From assembly GCA_029582265.1 (NCBI GenBank), contig CM055827.1, positions 977,074-1,041,073 of the forward strand: a DNA stretch of 64,000 bases, written 5' to 3'. Numbering within the stretch: the first letter of the stretch is position 1; every line of letters begins with the position of its first letter. The DNA is from Zoroaster sp. YZ-2022. Its lineage: Eukaryota; Echinodermata; Asteroidea; Forcipulatida; Zoroasteridae. Made by a program: the position numbers and the translations under genes. The notes under the pieces were generated by a model. It was given only the letters and a program-made list of their open reading frames with translations, did not search any database and was not told the DNA's origin. Below, piece by piece: positions 1-11,200 of the stretch.

Positions 1-113
1 AGGATGTAGTTATTATGTGTTGCAGGGATCTTGACTCGTCATTAATTTACTAGCTTGTATGCATATGTAGATAGTACATGTCCCATACAATTCAACCCTA
101 ATGTGCTGCTTAA

Positions 114-276
114 CCCTCAACCACCTAGCTATTTTGGCTAAGAACCTTCCTTAATCTATCAAAATACAACACCATGCAGTAACACTACCACCCAACTGTT
201 GGACTGAGCTGAAATTGGAACACCCAGCATCGAGTCCATCAAAATAAACCCTGTTGGAGTTTGAATGGTGCCTAGG
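114..276. mobile_element. piggyBac-like MITE, family A copy 1 (TTAA target site)
   Basis: The left flank TTAA is at 110-113 and the right flank TTAA at 277-280. The body starts CCCTCAACC and contains AGCTATTTTGGC and CCAACTGTTGGAC. Related copies lie at 13267-13475 and 14356-14556. A TTAA duplication with CCC termini is the pattern of piggyBac-type elements. No coding capacity. Confidence 0.65.
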
Positions 277-743
277 TTAACCATCCATGGTCGTCACTCT
301 GATCTTTTGTGGCCATACCTCGTTAATTTCACTGGGCAAGTAAACAGTAGCATCCAGGGCAAAATGTTTTGCTTGTCGTAATCAGCACTTACTAAATCAA
401 AAGTATACTGTGCTTAACGCAAGTGTATTTCATGGGTTAGCAATGAATCCCTGTGTGTGCTCATTTATACTTTGTGCAAACAATTTTGATCAAGTTGCTG
501 TGAAATTGGGCATCAGCAAGTCCACCCCACCCCCAACACATAATTATCAGATTATGAAGATTTCTTGGTGTTAAGTTGGTCCAAAGAAATTATTCTGTCA
601 GAAGAAGTGCTTTCAAGCTTAGAGAAAAAAAAAAGTTACATTGAAATATTTCGTACAGCAACATTTTGAAAAACAAAATCCTGTTTTCAATTTTTCTAAA
701 ACTTGAATATTTATTGTGATGAAACTTTCATATATACATTCCA

Positions 744-1103
744 AATACCAATGCTGATCCTTCCCTTTAAATCACCAGGTGATAAAATACCAATGCTGAT
801 CCTTCCCTTTATATCACCAGGTGATAAAATACCAATGCTGATCCTTCCCTTTAAATCACCAGGTAATACCAATGCTGATCCTTCCCTTTAAATCACCAGG
901 TGATAAAATACCAATGCTGATCCTTCCCTTTAAATCACCAGGTGATAAAATACCAATGCTGATCCTTTAAATCACCAGGTAATGCTGATCCTTCCCTTTA
1001 AATCACCAGGTGATAAAATACCAATGCTGATCCTTCCCTTTAAATCACCAGGTGATAAAATACCAATGCTGATCCTTCCCTTTAAATCACCAGGTGATAA
1101 AAT
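744..1103. repeat. 42-bp minisatellite, about nine copies
   Basis: The unit runs AATACCAATGCTGATCCTTC and then CCTTTAAATCACCAGGTGATAA. Some units are shortened, for example near 950-1000. The unit is 14 codons long, so one plus-strand frame stays open for several copies; that frame is an artefact. Each unit carries CACCAGGTG, an E-box-like near-palindrome. Confidence 0.9.
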
Positions 1104-1104
1104 A

Positions 1105-2240
1105 AAACAGCAGAAACTAAAAATTGTTATCTTTTAATACCCAGCAATTTATTTATCTTCCAAATCAAATTAAACAAAAATCTGAACAATTGTTATGCAT
1201 ATAAAATGTTACAGAAAGTTTTTCAGAACCTCTCACAAAAATATAGTCCGTGAAAGGTATGTGATTCTTGTTAAATAACCACAAAAATAGAGCTGTTTTT
1301 GTGAAACTTCCATTGGGGCGTTACAAACCCAACAATTACTGGAAGATTACCAGGTGATAAGCATCATATTGTAATCACCTGAAATATTACCGACAACTAC
1401 TGAAACAATTACTCAAATACTGGACAATGAACAAAATGAAATCAAAGTTATTTTAGACAATTCATTTTAACAAAGTTAATTCTTAAAAATCACTGACATA
1501 TGGTTGCGTATTTCAACACATTGACTTATCGCATATTGAACTCCATACTGGCTTTTATAAAATGCATTTTGGGATCACATTCAAAGTAAAATAAAGAAAG
1601 ATGTCCCAAAATGCCACAAGCTCCACCCAATTTCAATGTGTGATTCAACTAAGTACTCTACATATATGGAAGTATCATAGGCTTTTCTGTTAAAAAAGAA
1701 CAAAGTACATTGATATATATTAGCATTCCAGTTAGAAATGAATTCTTTACTTCTAAGAAAATGACATTTTACTTAAAAATCCTATGAAAAATAAGTAACC
1801 AAATGCAAGTCTGTGTGGGCAGATGTTAAAAATATTGTTTCCAAAACAAAAAGGCCCCATTTATTCCACTGTTCTTGAAAATTTTGGAAAAATATTTAAT
1901 CCAAATGTGTATATACCTTCTTCAGCTAGATTGCAAATTAAGCAAACCATTTAGTTTCAGATGTAGGAGAATGAGATTATTCCCAAACTAAGGCATACAA
2001 AAAGAAATTTTAAGAAACACCAAAAAGTATAAATTCAAATCGTTATGGGTATTACAGATTAATTATACATTACTAATAAATTTCTCCGAAAAAATATTGC
2101 ATAATTGATGTGAGTAGCTAGACTATCATAATAACACCAGATCTGAGGTTTCTTCTCTTCAGTGACGAAACTTGATGCGTAAAATGTTTAACAGGAAACG
2201 GCAGAGAGCAGGAGGTCTAATAACCGAGGTAGGAACTGAA
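1105..2240. other. AT-rich stretch downstream of BZW, probably 3' UTR plus intergenic
   Basis: No convincing coding sequence. It directly follows the BZW stop codon on the minus strand. A TTTATT (AATAAA on the minus strand) at about 1859-1864 is one of several possible polyadenylation signals. No repeat boundaries were recognised. Confidence 0.4.
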
Positions 2241-5200
2241 CTAATCTTCATCAGACTCTGATCAGAGAACAAACATGAAACTTATAGGTTGGTGAAATTC
2301 TTAAATAACTTAAATATTGAGTAAAGATATAATATATTCTTTAACAAAAATAATTTGTGAGTTAAGATTTGAAAGAATTAGTTTTGCCATCAACCGGTCA
2401 AGTAAATTAAGCCTGAATGTCTATTGCTTATTTACAACCAAACAAAGCAGACACATTTATAATATTATGCAATCGCTTTTTAATTTTCCGATGAAACAAT
2501 GGGATGGTCCCTCTACCGATGCCCACAATGCCATCTGCATGGTATCTGTATAAACTGGTGACACAGCAATGTAGTGTTACTAGATACTGAAAAGCGACAA
2601 TTTTAAAAACTTCACTAGAATTCCTACAATGCGCAATATTTACTGATATCCAAAGCCAACAAGACTAAAGACCTACCTTCCTCAGCATTTTTCAGCCACT
2701 CCACAAACACCTCCATCTGTTTCAAGAACACACTCTTCCCTTTGCCTGTGTGAATTTCTTTGTTCCACTTCAACACTTGCTCCTCAGACAAAGCATCAGC
2801 TACAATGTCCAGACACAATTAAAACCAGTTAATTATAAATAGAAATTGGTTTCTATTTCATAAGTCTACAATCCCTCTTAATGTTATTGGTTTAAAACAA
2901 TGTCTTATAGTGTAAGGCTTCATCATGCTTCAAGCCTTTCTATTATTTTTGGTTGTGGTCTTTAAGCATGCTCAGTAAATGAAACTTGGCAGGTTGTCCC
3001 ATCTACCAATGAGATAATATTCTTGGACAGCTCCGTTTCTGTATGTCAAGAAGTTGTGTTACTGTTCCTGCATGATGTGTATTCAACCCAATTCACGTAC
3101 TAGTCACCAGTAACAAGTGAGGAATGTGATACATTTTAGTCACGGTATAATTGGACCAGTGATATATCATGCTTTCGTATGATACATCAGCATCGCTTAA
3201 TAGCTATGATGGCCTGGACGACTTGACCAGCTGGTGGCGCTTTACAACAACATGGCTGCCCCCATGTGCTTATTCCTGTGAGGAATCCAAAAATTGAAGT
3301 TTTTTGCTTAACTTACTTTTGTAAAGAAGCACAACCAGCTTCTGGAAAGTCTTCATGAAGTTGATGTTGGTGTAACAGTAGTCCTGAGAAGATAAAGGAT
3401 ACTCGGGTCATTTCAGATGAAAGATTACACCTTAAATCCACAAATCAGGAAAAAAAATAATCTTAAAGGTCCTAGGAAATAGAAATTTTTAACAGTGAAA
3501 ACAATAAAGTATACCTATTGGAACATATATTTGTCATTTGTCTATTTTATCCCTGCCCCTTTGCACCATTAAAAAAATAAATTCTAAAATTAGGGGGCGC
3601 CACGCTCCTCCCCTACCTCCTCATTATCATATTATAATCCGCAAATCCGTGACGTAGACCTAGGAAGTTCCAGCACTGCTCATGGCGAAGTTTCAGTCAA
3701 GTCGTACTCAAAACCACTGAAGTTGATGTGTCATATTAGATCTTCTTTTCAGCTAAATTTAGTAGATATCCCACATTTTTGGGAAATGCCTTGTAGGTGT
3801 GTTGTTGCTGGGTGTAGCAACACCACAGGAAAGGTGTCAGCCTTCACCGATTTCCACCAGACCCTAAATACAGGCGAATTTGGACGGCGAGTGTGAAGCT
3901 GACCAGGGCGAAATGGTCAGGACCAACGGAGCACTCTATGATATGTAGCGCTCACTTTGAGCCAACATACTTTGACTGGGGGCTCCAGAGCCAGTTTGGC
4001 ATGAGATTTAAAGCCATGCTGCGCCCTGATGCAGTGCCAACAATATTTCCCTTAAGTCAGAAGGCCAAGAAACGTCCAGAAAAGAAAAGAGGAGCTTTCT
4101 TGAAGCGAGAAAGTCTCAGGGTAAGTTGCTTTGTTTTCCGTGTACGTGCACCCACAAGCAATAGGCTTATTACTAACGTTAGAGGTCGATTGTTACACTT
4201 CGCACACCACATTAACGCTAAAAATGTCGTTTCATTGTGAAGTCACTGAAGATGTCATTGTACAATTCTTTGACAATGTTAATTATGTGTGTGATTTTTG
4301 GATCTTGTTTCAAAATCATCGAGTGCAGAATTATGTTTTGAAACGGTCATAACGACGGCTTACACAATTCACCAATGACTCCTGGCCATGTGTATCCATG
4401 CCATTGATTCGACGGGCCTTGCGCTTCGTTTTACGGTAGAGCCTACAGTACAGATTTATCGGTGCTATACGGTCATGTTTACTATGCAACTTGCAAGTCG
4501 TGTGCACATACACTGTACATGTGTACGTTGCGCACAGTTTATGACCCTTTTTTATAATCCCACGGTTTAACCATGGAGCAACTAAACACAGTGGCAACAT
4601 TGGTGCCTAGGTCTACGTCACGAACAGCGCCACCGCGCGTTGGGCAGCATTTGAAATTAGATGAGGCAATTTTTGTAAAAATCAAATTAAAAATAATTAG
4701 CCCAATCCAGACAAAAATTAAACGTAAAATTGTTTTTTATTCATATCAATTGATAAAATAACAAAAGAAAATAAATAAGCACAATTTGACTCTTCCTAGG
4801 ACCTTTAAATGAAAATCTAAACATGGGGAAAAGTTTGATGGCGAGTACTTACCTGTATTTCATATAGAAGAATCAATTCAGAATTTCCCTCTGTAGTAAA
4901 GGCTGCCAGTAGAGGGGTATAAGGCTGTTATGGAATAAAAGGATCATTAGGTGATTATCAACATGTGATGTCTGCATTAAATTGGCTAACATGTCAGTAT
5001 CACATCAGGTAAATGTTTAAAGGCACCTGGCACTGGTATTTTGTCCAAATGTAGCTTTTGTCATAAATATATACATTTTTATGAGTGGAATGTGAATAAA
5101 CAAGTAACTAAGGTTACAGAAATAGTGGTTTTATTGTATTTACGACTTTAGAATAGGCCACCCCTTTACATTGACACATGGTGGCGCTGTTCGTGACGTC

Positions 5201-8200
5201 ATTCGAGGCGGGGATATTTGAAGAGAAAATGTGTAGTCTGGCCCCATACATTACGCCTGGGTACCTGATCGGCACGATGCGTCACCGAATCCGAGTAACC
5301 GAATCCGAGAGTACGACAATGAGAAACCTCAATCAAGCCTCAAACCATTTCCATATTTTAAATGAATAAAAAGCAATATGAAGAATTATATATATGACTA
5401 CTGTACTACTACTAGTCATGCTAGTGCAAAGAAAGCGAATCAATTAATTATGTAATTAATCTGACAAACCTGACAGAATGACACATTGGTCATTGCACTA
5501 TAGTCTATACACAACTGTCAAGTCTGTCATGAACTGCCAGCACACATACTTACAAAATGTATGCCTAACCTGTAACCTAGTTTCAGATGAAACGACAACG
5601 TAAAACAAGGCCCAAGGGGAAGCATGCAAGTTTTCACGATATAGGTGCAGCAATGCCGCTAGTGCTACGAAAACTGCATAGCGTCACTGCATAGCGCTGA
5701 AAACGACGTCGGACAGGACCACTTTGCCCTCGTTATCCTGACTTCGCTGCCCATAACCGCCATATATTTGGGATCAGCTGGAAACAGATGCAGGCTGACC
5801 CCATCTTTAGTTGTTTTGTTGCATCCAGCAGCACACACCTGGTCGGCATTGCTGGGAAAATGCCGGAAAATGCCTTTTTATAACAAACCAAACCACACGG
5901 TGTAAACACAGGCAATTCTCGAGGGCCGAGGGGGTCGATGTTCCATCAGCGGCGAATCCTTCCTCGAATGACGTCACAAAAAGGGATGGGCGGAGTCACC
6001 CTCCAAACAACTTCATATTGTTTTTAAACATATAAATCCTGACAAATAATCACTCAAACAATTTGTTTATTGTTAATACACATATACTTTATTGTTTAAA
6101 TCAATAAAAAACCTATTGCCAGGTGCCTTTAAGGGTATGGGTTAGGGAACATGCAGAGACTGAGGATAATTCAAGGGTAATAGTTGGGGGAATGAGTGGG
6201 AGATCGGGGTAATGGGTGGAGGATATTTGATAATAGGATAGGGAGGGGAGGGGAAGATAATGGGTGGAGGATATTTGGTTATAAGGGAGGTTTAAGGATA
6301 GAGGGTGGGGAGGGTTATAGGTAGATGATTGATAATAAGAGGGGGATTAAGGATAGAGATGGGAGGGGAGAGTAATGGGTGGAGGATATTTGATAAGAGG
6401 GGGATTAACGATAGGGGATGGGACATCAAGGGTAATGGGTGAATGATATTTGATAAGGGGATTAATGGTAGGGGATTAGGGATATAGCAGGGGAGGGTAA
6501 TGGGTGGAGGATATTTGGTAATAGGAGATTAAGGTTTGGGGATGAGATTGAGGGCAATAAGTAATAATACCTTGATGTGTCTGAGAGCCTGCTCGGTAAT
6601 CAATTCCTCTTTCTTGTTCCACTCCACAATGTCCATGATACAGTTCCAGATCTAATGCACCACATCGGACAAACAAAAAAAACTGAATTCAACCAAATTT
6701 TTATAAAACAATTACATGAAATCCAAGACAAGCAGAAAACAAACTAAACAGGATAAATTCCATGATTTTCCTCCATAGTTTCTGTAACTTGATGGGAACA
6801 TCCTGAAGTACAATCATCACTTTTGACTGTAGTGACACAGGATTGAATCTGGCTTAGGTCCTTATGTGGATTGATTTAATTACCTTAAGGTTTCTCTTCA
6901 AAATTTCCCTTAGAATTTTCATCCAAATTCTAAAAAAATTATAATTTCTGCATTGTCATCTTCACAGAGGTTGGGGAAAAGTGTTTCCTCTTTAAATGAA
7001 ACTTAACTTAAATGAAGAAATAAATATCTATTTAACCAGTTCGCGTTGGAGGCTGTGTATACACGCAATTTTTTTTTGCACCACGGATCGGAGAGCGTCT
7101 AAACACGCTATAGGAAACTCCGGAATATTTGTATGCATGCTCGGTTGAGCCACGCGTGTACAGTGACATGCTCGGAAGTGCCGGCCACCCGCTGTGGAAG
7201 CTTCCATTAACGTGTGTGGGAAAAAGAAACCCGCCACAGGGGCCCAGAAAAACTTATTCCCGACACGAACTGGTTAAAAATGAAAACAATTTGGGGTCTT
7301 ACCAGTTTAACCACTTCAGGTTCAGTAAGTGATGACTTTGTCATGATCTCTCTGCAGGTTGCTTCAAGCTGAGTAATAAGAAATGTTCAAAATATTTGGA
7401 AACCAACTACAGATCATTGCCGTTTTTATCCAAGTATATTAATTAGGCCACTTGAATACTGATAAATCAAGCTTCAGACATTAACTCTAACCTTCCCAAA
7501 TCCTCCTTGCTAAAGTGAAGGATTTAGGTTACATGCTACATGCTCTTTGCTAAAGTTTAGAAACATGTGCTTGCTTTACTACTGAAGGATTTTGGAGGAT
7601 TCAGGTTATGTGCAAGTAGGCTTGGGCGATATCGATTTTTTTTTCATCCACAATATATCGTCAAACATATCGCGATTTTCGATAATATCGCGATTATTTT
7701 TTTCAAGCACGAGTACTTTAGAGCCGATAACAAGAATGTACCCATATACGCTCGTCACAATAAATTGCCAGTGCTTTCCTGAGAGACATGTGGAATCGCG
7801 CCGTTCACGAGTGCACCATGGCCATTGGCAAATTCATTTGCGTAATAATTATGTGGGACGGTTACTGCATCGTGCATCCCAATCAAATCATCAGCCCAAG
7901 TTCACGTGACTCGCGTTCCACACGTAACTATGTCATAGTAAAAACATGTGACTAGGTTTATTCCCGCATAGTCTAGTACCATGGAGAATAAAACCATGTG
8001 TTGTGACACGTCATTTGCACTTCGAAAATAAACATGGAGTGTCGTGGCCGAGCGGTCTAGCGCACCGAACTCAAGTTCTGGTGTTGCCAGCAGCAGGGTG
8101 TGGGTTCGAGCCCCGGTCGTGACACTTGTGTCCTTGAGCAAGGTACTTAACCATAATTGCTTCGTCCTTCGGATGGGACGTAAAGCCGTAGGTCCCGTGT

Positions 8201-11200
8201 GTTGTATAATGCACGTAAAGTGGATTGTCGTGCCGTCTAGCGCACTGAACTCAAGTTCTGGTGTTGCCAGCAGCAGAGTGTGGGTTCGAGCCCCGGCCGT
8301 GACACCTGTGTCCTTGAGCAAGACACTTAACCATAATTGCTTCTCTCCACCCAGGGGTTAAATGGGTACCTGTGAAGGCAGAGATGGTTTGCTCTATATG
8401 CGCTAGAAATGGCAGCAATTGAGCTGTATACTCCCCAGGGAGCTGAGATGGTTTCAGGAATGATTTATGAGCCTTATGAGCCTTATGAGCAGGGATAATA
8501 ATATAATGCGCCTTGAGCGCCACTTAGTTGGTGGATACGTGCGCTATATAAATCTATACATTATTATTATTATTATCACGTGGTTTATCAAGAGTAATGT
8601 ATGTGTTTTGTCACTAGACAAGAGTCCCAGTATGGTATAATATAGAATAGTGTCCTAATTCCCCAACTTTGATCAAGCCGCTGTCGATCTATGCTTTGAT
8701 TTATTTCATGACTAATGTGAGCACAAAGCACCTGCAATTACTGCAAATATTATGTTGTTGATTTTTAAGGTAATGCCCATATTCTGCATATATTTAAATA
8801 TGCATGATATAATGTACTCGCACGTAGTGCGCCACCCAGAGTCACAGACCACGTGCGCTATATAAATCCACACATTATTATTATTATTATTATGGATAGA
8901 CAGTGAGACGTAAACATTGTCTACACATTGTTGGATCAAATACCCCATTCAATCCCAACACTTCATAATCCGTCTGAATAGATTTCTTTTAGTGGCGGTG
9001 GATTTTAAACAATGCCCAGTCAGGCGGCTTCTTTGTGATGTGACAGTGGGCTTACCACAGAAGTAGTTTGATTTTGTTTCTCACTTTTCAAAAAGTTTTT
9101 TCCATGGAATTTCTGACCTGACTGACAATCGAGAATTTTTTTTTAATCGCGATATATTTTTTCATCGCGATATATTTTTTTCATCGCGATTTGCCGTTAT
9201 CTCGATAATTTGAAAAGTTCTCAATATCATAATCGAAAAAAAAAAAATCACGATATTCGATATTATCGTGTCATCACCCAAGCCTATGTGTAAGCAAATG
9301 ATTTTTCTTTCTAAAACAAAATTAGTAATGTTGATTAAAAAAAAAATTGGAGAATTAATTGGGAAAAATGAAAGAAAAATGGGAAGAACACGCTACATCT
9401 TCAATGGATAGTATTAATGTTTGCTAACTGTACACTACAATGTCACTTAATCTTACTTCTCTCACTGTCGGTGGAAATTCCTTCTGCATGAGTTCCTTCA
9501 GTTCAGTCTTAAAGAAGTTCTTGTTATCATCATGTTGTAAGTTTTGCTGGAAAATAAAGATAATTTTATGAAATGTATACATAATTATTTAAAGCCAGGG
9601 GTGTAAATGCAAAAAATCCTGAAAAATGGGTAGTGGGCCTGGGTCTAAAGGATTTATAGCATCTCCACATTCCCACAAACAAGAAATGAGTTTTGGACAG
9701 GCTACTTTGGTGGCTACTTCTCTTCTTTCAAGAAAATTTTGAGGCAGGAAAAATTCAGAGAAATCACAGGCCTGTAAAGCACAAGACAGAATAACAAATA
9801 TTCAAGACCAAATGAATAACAGAATTGACTGTTCTTCATTAAGTGTTTTGAAAGTTAAACATGCTATATCTTATACATTTCAGTTTTAAGAACTTCTGAG
9901 ATAATCTAAACATAGCATACCAGCATTTCTATGTGTGGTAACAGTTCCTTTCATATTTTCTATTGAACTCAAGTAAATCTTCTAGGTCTTTAACAGGATA
10001 CATTCATAACAAACTGGGTTAACAATTAAGCAGCAAGGTTTCCATGGCAATAGGTATTACCATTAGAATAGTAAAATATCTATGAAAACATTTACGGGGC
10101 ACCAAGGCAAAGAACTAGGGAATGGAGGCAATTGCTTCCATAAAGTTCAAGGCATAGAAAAGGAAAGCAAAGTTTATTTTACCAACCTGGTACTTGACGA
10201 GTTGATCCAAACCTGCCTCAGCAAAATAATTCTCAAAGTATGTTTCAGACCTCTTTGTACTTGGTATAAACTCCTGCAATATGGGATGCAAATTAACGAC
10301 CAAAATAATAAAAATTTACAAATTTGGATTAAAATTTGTAATTAGCAAGCTTGTCGGAGATAGTATTATACCATAATTGTATTTTACAAATTAGGCATGT
10401 GATAAGGGATTAAGACAGCTGCCGATTGGCAAATTAAGTCTCTGCGAATTACAAATAGAAGCCAGCTACTTACCAAGAGTCGTCTGTCCAGTGCAGCTTT
10501 ACGAAGGACATTAGCAACACTGTTCATATCCTTCTCATCCAGCCAAGCTCTAAACATCACCTTACAGAACTCCAGTGAAATCCCTTCAACATAAAAAACA
10601 ATTTGAAGAGGCCATCCCAAAATGTAAACAATTTCCAAAGTCAAGGTTGTGAATCAAGATATGAAATGCGAAATAGAATGCTTACAAACAATGCTCACAA
10701 ACTTAACTGTATCCGATGTAAAATAAATACATTTAATCTCTGGACTATGGTGATTTAAAAAAAAAAAAATTAAAAAAAATAAATAAAATTTAGTGTACTA
10801 AACTTAATAGAAAAGTTTTGCAAAAGTTTGTTTTCTGACCACTAGCCACTAATGTTTTCCTCCCCATTGACAACAATGTATGACTTTACCTTCCTTGACA
10901 AGCGTTTCATTGAACATACTTTCCAGAAATTTGGCAGGTTTTTCACCAGTGCTTAAGAATAACCCGGTGAACATCGCTAACTTGTTACGCTCCGAAGGAG
11001 AGAAAGATTTCAGAAATGACAGGATCTATGCACATAAAAGATAAGCAAATAAAGATGAAAAATACATCATTTTATCAGGGAATTCTTAAATATCATCTGC
11101 AAGGGACTGAAATTAGGTTGATCTTGATTAGGGCTGTGACGGGGATCCGGATACCCGATCGAAATGGTCATTACCCAGTTCCAATTACCCGTAAACAACT

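Larger units (their letters stand above)
7617..9286. mobile_element. hAT-like non-autonomous element copy 1, carrying nested SINE insertions
   Basis: The ends are TAGGCTTGGGCGATATCG and CATCACCCAAGCCTA. The 8-bp target duplication is TGTGCAAG at 7609-7616 and TGTGTAAG at 9287-9294 (one mismatch). Subterminal runs of TATCGATTTTT/TATCGCGA-type words fill both ends. A second copy is at 15295-16754. Comparing the two copies shows two extra insertions here: a SINE at about 8033-8576 and a SINE-tail fragment at 8851-8893. No transposase is seen. Confidence 0.85.

Noticed and set aside
744..1103. Direct-repeat array resembling a CRISPR array
   Set aside because: The 42-bp units are contiguous with no unique spacers, and the genome is eukaryotic. 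It is a minisatellite; the arrays at 38754-38948 and 56318-56582 were rejected on the same grounds.
3786..4120. THAP exon as a host gene
   Set aside because: It is frameshifted, has no second exon, and lies wholly inside an element with TTAA-flanked inverted ends.
8038..8306. Functional tRNA-Leu genes
   Set aside because: A and B boxes are present, but the acceptor stem does not pair properly, the sequence runs on into a SINE body and tail, and the second head lacks a full A box.
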